Origin: an uncultured Bacteroides sp. | Lineage (GTDB): Bacteria > Bacteroidota > Bacteroidia > Bacteroidales > Bacteroidaceae | Reading direction: 5' to 3' | DNA length: 13,274 bases | Assembly: GCA_900766005.1 (NCBI GenBank) | Contig: CAAFTU010000066.1 | Coordinates: 1 to 13,274, forward strand | Shown here: one piece after another, positions 5,867 through 12,548 of the stretch | Numbering within the stretch: position 1 is the stretch's first letter | Layout of the letters: each line of letters begins with the position of its first letter | Made by a program: the position numbers and the translations under genes | Notes under the pieces: generated by a model | Seen by the model: only the letters and a program-made list of their open reading frames with translations | Databases searched by the model: none | Told to the model about the DNA's origin: nothing

Positions 5867-6312
5867 GGGTGATTAATCTGATTGTTGTCCACTGTTCCGC
5901 CACAAAGGCGGACAGGGACTTTACCGAACAGGATTTGGAGGTGTGCCACCGCAGGCGTGGAATGAACGGACCCGGATATCATTTTTATATCCGCAAGAAC
6001 GGGGATATAAAAACAACCCGTCCCATAGAGAAAATCGGGGCGCATGCGCGTGGGTATAATGCACAGAGTATCGGGATATGCTATGAGGGGGGAATCAGTG
6101 AGCGGGGCAGGCCGGAGGATACGCGGACGGTGTGGCAGAAACATTCGTTGCGTGTACTGGTCAGGACGTTGCTGGTGGATTATCCCGGTTGCAAGGTTTG
6201 CGGTCATCGGGATTTAAGTCCGGATTTGAACGGAAATGGCGAGATAGAGCCTGAGGAATGGGTGAAACAGTGCCCCTGTTTTGATGTTTCGAAAGAAAAA
6301 TATAGTAAATAA
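5863..6312 (+). CDS. N-acetylmuramoyl-L-alanine amidase (Amidase_2 / T7 lysozyme-like)
   Basis: A 149-residue single-domain amidase predicted to cleave the bond between MurNAc and L-alanine in peptidoglycan. Zinc-site residues are visible: H10 in VVHCSAT, H115 in GHRDLSPD and C137 in CPCFD. The GPGYHFYI segment (37-44) supplies the usual catalytic-site tyrosine region. Between H115 and C137 is D-L-N-G-N-G-E-I-E-P-E-E (121-132), which matches an EF-hand calcium loop. There is no signal peptide, as in phage-type amidases. The ATG at 5863 is preferred over an in-frame upstream ATG (5782), because it begins right at the domain and overlaps the preceding stop. Confidence 0.9.
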   Translation: MRVINLIVVHCSATKADRDFTEQDLEVCHRRRGMNGPGYHFYIRKNGDIKTTRPIEKIGAHARGYNAQSIGICYEGGISERGRPEDTRTVWQKHSLRVLVRTLLVDYPGCKVCGHRDLSPDLNGNGEIEPEEWVKQCPCFDVSKEKYSK

Positions 6313-6332
6313 TATTTATATATTAAAACGTA

Positions 6333-6396
6333 ATAAGACTAATTCTCTTTCTAATGTGTTAATATTTTAACAAATTCAGAAGAGAATTAGTCTTAT
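6333..6396. terminator. Bidirectional terminator-like hairpin between convergent genes
   Basis: Two perfect 17-nt complementary arms (6333-6349 and 6380-6396, core AAGACTAATTCTCTT) enclose a 30-nt loop that holds a smaller GTTAA/TTAAC stem. It separates the plus-strand amidase from the minus-strand kinase gene and could stop transcripts from both sides. Flanking A/T is rich but there is no long T-run. Confidence 0.7.
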
Positions 6397-6420
6397 GGTA
6401 TTATGTAATTACTTTTGAAA

Positions 6421-8832
6421 TTACTTTTTATTTACATTTTCAGTGCCATATCCATAGCCGTAACCGTATTTTTTACCGTATCCGTAATACTTGCCATACT
6501 TGCCGTATCCATAGTAATATCCGTACTTCTTTTTCTTCATGTCCAGTCCGTTGATAAGGGTACATAGGTTGGGCAGTTTTTTCTGTTCGCTCAGTTCGTT
6601 GATTAAAGTATAATCTGCCTTGTGGGTGTAGTCTGCCCGGCACACATAGATGCTGGCGTTGGCTACGCGCGAAATCAGCAGGGTATCGGTCACCATGCCG
6701 ATGGGGGCGGTATCCAGAATGATATAGTCAAAATGCTTTTTCAGTATGTCGATAGCCTGAGGCAAAGATTCACGTGCCACCAGTTCGGTCGGGTTGGGAG
6801 GAATAGGCCCTCCGGGCAGAATGGACAAGTTGGCATTGATGCGTGAAACTTGTACCAGCGACATCAGGTCGGTATGTTCCGGATTGGCGAGGAACTGGCT
6901 GATGCCTTGTTCCCTGTGTGATAAGTTGAAAGCTTTGTTCAGGCTCGGCTTGCGGATGTCAAGCCCCACGATCACGATTTTCTTTCCTAATAAAGCCAGA
7001 CTGACAGCCAGATTGGAAGCGATAAAGGTTTTGCCTTCTCCTGTGGTGGTGGAGGTAACCAATATGACTTTCTCGTCGCTCCTCATCATATAAAGTACAT
7101 TGGTGCGTACATTACGGAAGGTTTCGGCCATCAGGTCGTTTTGGTTTTCGTGTACTACAATGCTTTCTTCTTTTCCTTTATCTTCCGACAGGGGTACATC
7201 GCCCACAATGGGAAGGGAGGTGATTTTTTCCACATCGGCGCGGCCCTCTATCTTGTATTTTAAGAGTTCGATGATATAGATGACAACTACCGGCAGGGCG
7301 ATTCCCAGAATCAGTGCTACCAGATAAATCATCTTTCCTTTGGGAGATACGGGGATGGCGTCTGCCAGTGCTTCGTCCACCATGCGGGCGTTGTTGGCGG
7401 TAGATGCCAGAGTGATGGCGTTTTCTTCACGCTTTTGCAGCAGCATCAGGTAAAGGCCGGCTTTGATTTCCTGCTGGCGCGAGATGCTGACCAGCTGGCG
7501 TTCCTGTCCCGGAGCATTGGTGATGCGTCCGGCGTATTTGCCTGCCTGACGTTCCAGATCCGCCTGGGTGATGGCCAAACCTCTTTGTACGCTGTTGATG
7601 GTGGTCAGCACATTGCTGCGCATGGCGCGGATGCTGGCATCCAGATTGACTACCACCGGGTTGTTTTCCTGGGAGGAACGGAGCAGGCGCTTGCGTTCCA
7701 GCAGCATCTCGTTGTAGCGGTTGATCAGCTCGGCAAGACCGGTATCTGTCAGGCCCACATTGACCGGAAGTACTTCGTAGGCATGATCCGGATTGTTGGC
7801 ATAGCCGGCCAGGAATTGTACCAGCCGGAGCTGGGTGCTGTTTTCGGCACGTTTCTTTTCGTATTCCGAGTTTTCACTCAATGCCAGTTGGGCGTCGCTT
7901 TTCAAGTCGGTGAGCCCGGCATCGCGCTTGAAGGTTTCCAGTTCCTGTTCCGTGGTTCCCAGTTCGCCGTTGATGATTTTGATACGTTCATCAATAAATT
8001 CCGCGGTCTTGGTAGCCACTTCGTTTTTGTCATCGTTGGCATCCCGGTTGTAGACTTCCACCAGCTTGTTGATGAAATCCATGCCGCGCTGCGTATGCGT
8101 GCTCTTGACAGAGATCTGTGCGATAGTGGTGGATTTGGAAGTAGGCTCTATGCTTAATGCTCCCCGGTAGGCGTTTGCCACACTGCGGGGGGAAGAAACC
8201 GTAGCCATGATTTCCTGCGTGCTTTGGACGGTTGCGGAGTCTTTAGGGGTAAAGCTGAACGTGCCCGACGGGGTGGTCAGCAAGGCGGGCAGCTTGTCGA
8301 ACTGCTTGTTGTATTCCTCTTCTCCTATCCGGAGTTTCACATTCAGCTTGTTGCCCGGCTGCAAGGTCAGGTGAAGACGCGCGGGGGCGGGCAGTTTCTG
8401 GGCTTCTTCGGGGGTAATCCATACTTTCACAGGGGAACTTTTGTAAAGTTCGATGTCATGGAAACTGCTCTTTGTGGCATAGCTGATGTAAAGATCCAGC
8501 TCTTCCACCACTTTTTTGATAAGCGTGCGTGATTGCAGGATTTCCATTTCATTGTCAAAGTTATTGATGGAGGAGTAGAAGCCCAGGTCTTCCAGGTCGG
8601 CCATGCCGCTGCTTGCTTTGCTGTTCTTGTCATTGTCCTTGATGATGACGGATGCCGAGATGTTGTACACCGGCGGGGTGTAACGTAAATAAAGCCAGGC
8701 TCCTGCTATGCACAGCAGGGTGCATGCCACGAACCAGGGCCAATGGATGGCGTATTTGAAAAGAATCGCTTTGAAATCGGTCTTTTCTTCTTTTTCTTCC
8801 AGATAAAGGTCGTCGTATAAGTCTTCTTTCAT
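6421..8832 (-). CDS. Polysaccharide co-polymerase/BY-kinase (Wzc-like, Wzz plus kinase)
   Basis: The protein has 803 residues. It has an N-terminal Wzz part with membrane segments at about 34-50 and 503-523, enclosing a periplasmic region with long coiled coils (about 280-480). A cytoplasmic BY-kinase follows: Walker A GEGKT (598-602), Walker A' GLDIRKP (623-629) and Walker B ILDTAP (705-710). The tail carries 13 tyrosines between 770 and 795 in a Gly/Lys/Tyr-only stretch (YGYYYGYGKYGKYYG...), the expected autophosphorylation cluster. In this family phosphorylation of the cluster controls oligomer state and polymer length/export. It starts 8 nt after the Wza-like stop, so the two are in one transcript. 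It is full length. Confidence 0.95.
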   Translation of the reverse strand: MKEDLYDDLYLEEKEEKTDFKAILFKYAIHWPWFVACTLLCIAGAWLYLRYTPPVYNISASVIIKDNDKNSKASSGMADLEDLGFYSSINNFDNEMEILQSRTLIKKVVEELDLYISYATKSSFHDIELYKSSPVKVWITPEEAQKLPAPARLHLTLQPGNKLNVKLRIGEEEYNKQFDKLPALLTTPSGTFSFTPKDSATVQSTQEIMATVSSPRSVANAYRGALSIEPTSKSTTIAQISVKSTHTQRGMDFINKLVEVYNRDANDDKNEVATKTAEFIDERIKIINGELGTTEQELETFKRDAGLTDLKSDAQLALSENSEYEKKRAENSTQLRLVQFLAGYANNPDHAYEVLPVNVGLTDTGLAELINRYNEMLLERKRLLRSSQENNPVVVNLDASIRAMRSNVLTTINSVQRGLAITQADLERQAGKYAGRITNAPGQERQLVSISRQQEIKAGLYLMLLQKREENAITLASTANNARMVDEALADAIPVSPKGKMIYLVALILGIALPVVVIYIIELLKYKIEGRADVEKITSLPIVGDVPLSEDKGKEESIVVHENQNDLMAETFRNVRTNVLYMMRSDEKVILVTSTTTGEGKTFIASNLAVSLALLGKKIVIVGLDIRKPSLNKAFNLSHREQGISQFLANPEHTDLMSLVQVSRINANLSILPGGPIPPNPTELVARESLPQAIDILKKHFDYIILDTAPIGMVTDTLLISRVANASIYVCRADYTHKADYTLINELSEQKKLPNLCTLINGLDMKKKKYGYYYGYGKYGKYYGYGKKYGYGYGYGTENVNKK

Positions 8833-8840
8833 AATTCTGT

Positions 8841-9632
8841 TTATTTGGCAATGGTTACTATCAGGCTGGCCAGTGCGACCAGAGTTCCTACTACCGAGAA
8901 CCAGATGGTGGTGCTGTTGCTGATACTTGCGTTCTTGGCTTTGGTCTTATTGGGGGTGACATACACCACATCGTTCTGCTGGAGGTAGTAGTAAGGAGAT
9001 ACGATGATGTCGGCATCGTTCAGGTTCAGCGGAATCACCTGGCGGTTGCCTTGCGCATCTTCACGGATCAGTTTCACTTTGTCGCGTTGTCCGTATACGG
9101 TCATGTCTCCCGCCATGGCGAGCGCTTCCATGATGTTTACTTTTTCATTGGTGATGGTGAATGTGCCGGGGTGTGCTACTTCTCCCATCACGGAGATTTT
9201 GTAGTTTGCCATGCGTACATTCACAATGGGGTTTTCCTTGATATAGGTTTTCAGTTTTTCCTTTATCATGTTTTCCGCCTGGCTTTTGGTGAGACCGCCG
9301 ATGTGCAGTGTGCCCAAGACCGGGAAATCAATGTTCCCGTTATTGTCTACCAGATATTGTTGCAGGGATGGTTGGCTGGTAAGGCTTTTGCTGTTTGCCG
9401 TGATGGGGGTGGCTACCGTCAGGTTAAAAGGAATGGCGGCATCGGGATCACTGGTGTTCACCGTGATGGTCAGCAAATCTTTGGGCATGATGTGTGCATC
9501 ATACAGGGGTGTTTGGACATTTGCCATGTTCAGGTACTCGGACCCTTGCAGGTAGGGTACCTTTTTGTAGGCGCTGCAACTGCATAGCAGCAGGGAAGCC
9601 AGCGCGAATAGGGTAAATTTCAATCTTCTCAT
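8841..9632 (-). CDS. Outer-membrane polysaccharide export lipoprotein (Wza-like)
   Basis: A 263-residue protein with a lipoprotein signal peptide (MRRLKFTLFALASLLLCSC; lipobox L-C-S-C19). A poly_export domain spans about 45-140 (IMPKDLLTITVNTSDP..., then VLGTLHIGGLTKSQAENMI). An SLBB-like domain follows at about 143-225 (YKISVMGEVAHPGTFTI, GDVTVYG-type turn). The C-terminal 20 residues form a membrane-like segment (WFSVVGTLVALASLIVTI), a frequent feature of Bacteroidetes Wza proteins. It forms the channel with the Wzc-like protein encoded next. It lies 47 nt after the WcaJ-like stop. Its length and domain order are normal for the family. Confidence 0.94.
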   Translation of the reverse strand: MRRLKFTLFALASLLLCSCSAYKKVPYLQGSEYLNMANVQTPLYDAHIMPKDLLTITVNTSDPDAAIPFNLTVATPITANSKSLTSQPSLQQYLVDNNGNIDFPVLGTLHIGGLTKSQAENMIKEKLKTYIKENPIVNVRMANYKISVMGEVAHPGTFTITNEKVNIMEALAMAGDMTVYGQRDKVKLIREDAQGNRQVIPLNLNDADIIVSPYYYLQQNDVVYVTPNKTKAKNASISNSTTIWFSVVGTLVALASLIVTIAK

Positions 9633-9679
9633 TTTTTGGCTCTCTGTTATTTAAAAAATTTCAGTTTTCAGGTCTTGTT

Positions 9680-11083
9680 CTAATAAGCTTGCTTGTCTTT
9701 GTTCAGCACGTTTGCCACGGTTTTGTACATAATATAAAGGTCGAGCAGGAAAGACCAGTGTTCCATATACCATATATCGGCTTTCACACGTCCTTCCATG
9801 TCTTCCAGTTCGCGGGTTTCGCCACGGAAACCGGTCACCTGCGCCCATCCCGTGATACCGGGCTTGATGAAATGGCGGACCATGTATTTATTGATTATCT
9901 TGGAATATTCTTCCGTGTGTTTCAACATGTGGGGGCGTGGCCCTACAATGGACATATCTCCCAGCAATACATTGATGAATTGCGGAAGTTCGTCAATATT
10001 GGTCCGGCGCATGAAATCGCCGAATTTGGTTTTCCTGGGATCGTTGAGGGTGGCCTGTAAGGTGTCCGATTCCTTGTTTACTTTCATGGAACGGAATTTA
10101 TAACACCAGAATTCCTTGTTGTTCAATCCGTTACGTTTCTGACGGAAGAATATGGGACCCGAAGAAGTGATTTTGATGGTCACTCCTACAATAAGGAATA
10201 TAATGGGGAATAATGTGCATAAAAAGAGCAGCGAGAAGATTACATCGAATATGCGTTTTATCAGCCTGTTCTCTATTTTCCCCAAGGGTTCCTTGCGGAT
10301 GCTGAGGACGGGTACGCTGCCTATCATTTCAAAGTGCATGCGGTGACGCAGGTAGTTGCGCACATTGGGCACGCTGTAGAAATGTATCAGGTTGTTCTCG
10401 CAATAGTTGATGACCGGCACGATCTGTTCGCTCAATGCCGAGGGCAGGCAGCAGTAAAGCTGGTTCACCTTGTGCTGTGCCAGGTAGTCAATGGCTTGCT
10501 CCGGTTTTCCCAGATAGGTACAGCTGGCGGGGAACTTGGCATTGGGGGTGGTGTCGAAGTAGCCCAGTACCCGGTAGCCGGTAGTGGCATCGGAGGTCAT
10601 TTCATGGTACAGCTCGGCTATATTTTCGGTGCTTCCCAAATAGAGGACCGTACGGAAATTCCCTCCATGGCTTCTGTATAGCTGTATGCAGAAACGGAAA
10701 AGCAGGCGATAGACAGTGATACAGAGGATGAGCAGAATGAAATAATAGATAAAAAAGCGTTTGGAATATATCTCAAGTTCGGATAATACCATCAGTCCGG
10801 TCGATAAAAAAGAGAAATAGAACACGTTGCGGAGTACCCGGAATACAATTTGGTCGGCACGGGCTCCCCGACGATGCAGTATGACACCTCCTGAAATAGT
10901 GCATGCAAAATAACATACGCTGAACAGAGTTAGAATTTGGGGTAAAGTGCCGCTACAGGCTCTTTCCCCAAACAACTCGTTCCATATTGAATTAAATGAG
11001 ATGAAAAGTACATTCAGAATGACTAAATCTCCTAGAATGACTGCTAATTTAAGTACTTTGTTAAATCTCTGGACTTGTATCAT
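9680..11083 (-). CDS. Undecaprenyl-phosphate sugar-1-phosphate transferase (WcaJ-like)
   Basis: The protein has 467 residues. It has four N-terminal membrane segments (about 10-130) and a CoA-binding-like domain (VLYLGSTENIAELY, about 145-260). A C-terminal bacterial sugar transferase domain carries KRIFDVIFSL (276-285), the catalytic-site DELPQ (364-368), GPRP (381-384) and KPGITGWAQV (407-416). It attaches the first sugar phosphate, likely glucose-1-phosphate or a similar sugar, to undecaprenyl phosphate. It is first in the leftward wcaJ-wza-wzc operon and closest to the inverton. The ATG at 11083 is preferred; no strong Shine-Dalgarno sequence is present. The exact sugar cannot be read from the sequence. 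Confidence 0.94.
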   Translation of the reverse strand: MIQVQRFNKVLKLAVILGDLVILNVLFISFNSIWNELFGERACSGTLPQILTLFSVCYFACTISGGVILHRRGARADQIVFRVLRNVFYFSFLSTGLMVLSELEIYSKRFFIYYFILLILCITVYRLLFRFCIQLYRSHGGNFRTVLYLGSTENIAELYHEMTSDATTGYRVLGYFDTTPNAKFPASCTYLGKPEQAIDYLAQHKVNQLYCCLPSALSEQIVPVINYCENNLIHFYSVPNVRNYLRHRMHFEMIGSVPVLSIRKEPLGKIENRLIKRIFDVIFSLLFLCTLFPIIFLIVGVTIKITSSGPIFFRQKRNGLNNKEFWCYKFRSMKVNKESDTLQATLNDPRKTKFGDFMRRTNIDELPQFINVLLGDMSIVGPRPHMLKHTEEYSKIINKYMVRHFIKPGITGWAQVTGFRGETRELEDMEGRVKADIWYMEHWSFLLDLYIMYKTVANVLNKDKQAY

Positions 11084-11168
11084 AGGTAAAACTTTTTATA
11101 TGTCAGATCTATATGATGTTTTTTTTAACTATGTTTCAACTATGTCGCTTTTTTTCTTTTTTCTGCTC
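11084..11168 (-). promoter_or_regulatory. Leader region of the wcaJ-wza-wzc operon
   Basis: This 85-bp stretch lies between the left inverted repeat and the first operon gene. It is A-rich on the transcript strand, with two direct copies of ACATAGTT (complement of 11138-11145 and 11127-11134) eleven bases apart, which could be a protein-binding site. No TAnnTTTG box is present, so the operon seems to depend on a promoter brought in by inversion. Confidence 0.45.
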
Positions 11169-11193
11169 TTCTGTTACTTTGTAAGTAACAGAA
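11169..11193. repeat. Left inverted repeat of the inverton (25 bp)
   Basis: A 25-bp site that is a perfect reverse complement of 11466-11490. It is itself a dyad: an 11-nt arm TTCTGTTACTT, centre TGT, then the complementary arm. It contains GTTAC-N7-GTAAC, which resembles a class of tyrosine-recombinase inversion sites reported in Bacteroides fragilis (recalled from the literature, not checked). Confidence 0.9.
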
Positions 11194-11465
11194 AATTTAT
11201 CAATAAACATATTGTATAATTTATATCTCACTATTTTATAGCGGATAAGATATAATATTCTGAAATATAATATTTTAATGCATTGCGTTGACTGTGTAAA
11301 ACGTGATGTGTGTTACTATATTTTCTCTTTTTTATATAATTAAAAATGTTCTTTTTATTATTACTTTTTATCTATTAGACCGTCTTTTTTATTAATTTTA
11401 AAAAAAAGAAGCGGGTTGTTTCTTGTTTGCTATCGATTTATTGTCTATTTTTGCTGCCGAATAAA
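11194..11465. other. Invertible promoter segment, 272 bp, currently facing away from the operon
   Basis: This AT-rich, gene-free segment is bounded by perfect 25-bp inverted repeats and lies between the tyrosine recombinase gene and the polysaccharide operon. Its only full match to the Bacteroidales promoter pattern points right, away from wcaJ. No CAAAnnTA (a leftward -7 box) was found in it. Inversion would put the promoter at about 11206-11236 facing the operon, so this assembly appears to be in the OFF state. Confidence 0.82.
11423..11453 (+). promoter_or_regulatory. Promoter inside the inverton (rightward, OFF orientation)
   Basis: TTG (11423-11425) and TATTTTTG (11446-11453) are separated by 20 bp, a good Bacteroidales -33/-7 pair. 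The transcript would start near 11460, cross the right repeat, and run antisense to the recombinase gene. Confidence 0.7.
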
Positions 11466-11490
11466 TTCTGTTACTTACAAAGTAACAGAA
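11466..11490. repeat. Right inverted repeat of the inverton (25 bp)
   Basis: Perfect reverse complement of 11169-11193, with the centre reading ACA. As RNA it forms an 11-bp hairpin with a 3-nt loop. On the minus strand it is followed by TTTATT, so it may also terminate recombinase transcripts, which end 34 bp before it. Confidence 0.9.
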
Positions 11491-11523
11491 TTAAAATGCC
11501 ATGATATTCAACGTTTTATCTAT

Positions 11524-12507
11524 TTATGCTCTTTTCTTTCCATTTTTTGAAACGTATAGAATTATTGCATCATTAGCTTTCTTTATCTCTTCATATTTGA
11601 AGTTTTTCAAATATGTTTCTGTAACTTTCACTGACGAATGTCCAAAAGCCTCACAGATTAGTTGTTCAGAGAAATTACAATATTTGGCAAGGGTGGCCCA
11701 GGTATGGCGGGGGGGGTATGAACTGACCTTGGTTATCACTCCACATCGTCTTGCCAGTCTGCCCAGGTTATAGTTCATGATCCGTAGCGCCTGCTGATAC
11801 TCTATGTACAGCTCCTCTCCGGTTTTGGTGCCGCTCAGGATAGGGAAAAGATAGGGAGAGTTGCAGTCGGTATTCTGATATTGTCTGATCAGTTCCATTG
11901 CTGTTGGCGGAATATCCACTATCATTTGGCCGCCCGTTTTATGCCGGCGGTAAGAAAGTGTGTTACCTTTCAAGTCACTTTTGTGAAGAAAGGCCAGATC
12001 AACAAAAGGCATCCCGCGCAGTTGGAACATCAGGTTTGCCCAAACCCTGCATCGTACCAGGTCTTCCGGTAGTCTTTTCAGAGGAACTTCGTTCAGCAGC
12101 TTGTTTATCTCCTCCACTTCCAGCGCACGCTTGACATCGTTTTTCACTCCGGTATAGACGTGATTGAACAGGCGGGAGTTGCCGGTGGTTATTTTCTGGT
12201 CCACCGCTTTGTTGTAGGCGCCGCGCAGTGTCCGCATATAGGTGGAAACGGTGTTCCAGCTCAGCTGCTTGTCGCGCAGGTGGGTCTCAAATTCTTTCAG
12301 TGTGGCTCTGTTGAGCTGGTGGAAGTAAACAATCTTGCATCCGCAGAATTCGCAGAAAGCGTTCAAGGTACTTTGATAGACATGTGCCGTGCCATATCGT
12401 TTCTCGTCTTTCAGTTCTTCAATCGTTTTGTTCATAAACTCGTTGAATTTTTTTTTATTTCTCATAAGGTTCCGTATTATAGATTTTACATAATAAGTAA
12501 TTTTCAT
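11524..12507 (-). CDS. Tyrosine recombinase, probable invertase of the promoter
   Basis: A 327-residue tyrosine recombinase with an N-terminal SAM-like DNA-binding part (about 15-105) and a catalytic domain with R164 (QLRGMPFVDL), K190 (RRHKTGG), R267 (YPPRHTWAT), H290 (FGHSS) and the nucleophile Y299 (TETYL). The usual first His of HxxR is Tyr264, as in many Bacteroidales enzymes. Its stop lies 34 bp from the right repeat, which fits a cis-acting invertase of the UpxX/Tsr type. An internal ATG at 12465 (M15) is an alternative start that fits related proteins equally well. TAC CCC CCC CGC, encoding Y-P-P-R, forms a run of eight C at the active-site Arg. Confidence 0.92.
   Translation of the reverse strand: MKITYYVKSIIRNLMRNKKKFNEFMNKTIEELKDEKRYGTAHVYQSTLNAFCEFCGCKIVYFHQLNRATLKEFETHLRDKQLSWNTVSTYMRTLRGAYNKAVDQKITTGNSRLFNHVYTGVKNDVKRALEVEEINKLLNEVPLKRLPEDLVRCRVWANLMFQLRGMPFVDLAFLHKSDLKGNTLSYRRHKTGGQMIVDIPPTAMELIRQYQNTDCNSPYLFPILSGTKTGEELYIEYQQALRIMNYNLGRLARRCGVITKVSSYPPRHTWATLAKYCNFSEQLICEAFGHSSVKVTETYLKNFKYEEIKKANDAIILYVSKNGKKRA
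11709..11716. repeat. Eight-G homopolymer (C8 in the recombinase gene)
   Basis: An uninterrupted run of eight G on the plus strand is eight C in the recombinase coding strand. It encodes Y-P-P-R at the catalytic Arg267. Tracts of this length can slip during replication; in this sequence the frame is intact. Confidence 0.9.
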
Positions 12508-12548
12508 AACGGAATCGAATATAGATTGAAATGTTCAAAACAGAAAGA

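Noticed and set aside
7435..8157. 240-codon plus-strand ORF within the Wzc-like gene
   Set aside because: Shadow of a strongly conserved gene; composition and lack of motifs argue against coding.
11174..11485. Inverted repeats as mere transcription terminators rather than inversion sites
   Set aside because: A perfect 25-bp match between two distant sites, a promoter between them and an adjacent tyrosine recombinase fit an inverton better. A terminator role may exist in addition.
11501..11773. 90-codon plus-strand ORF downstream of the OFF-state promoter
   Set aside because: Antisense to the catalytic end of the recombinase with no recognisable domain. The promoter placement is suggestive, but there is no coding evidence.
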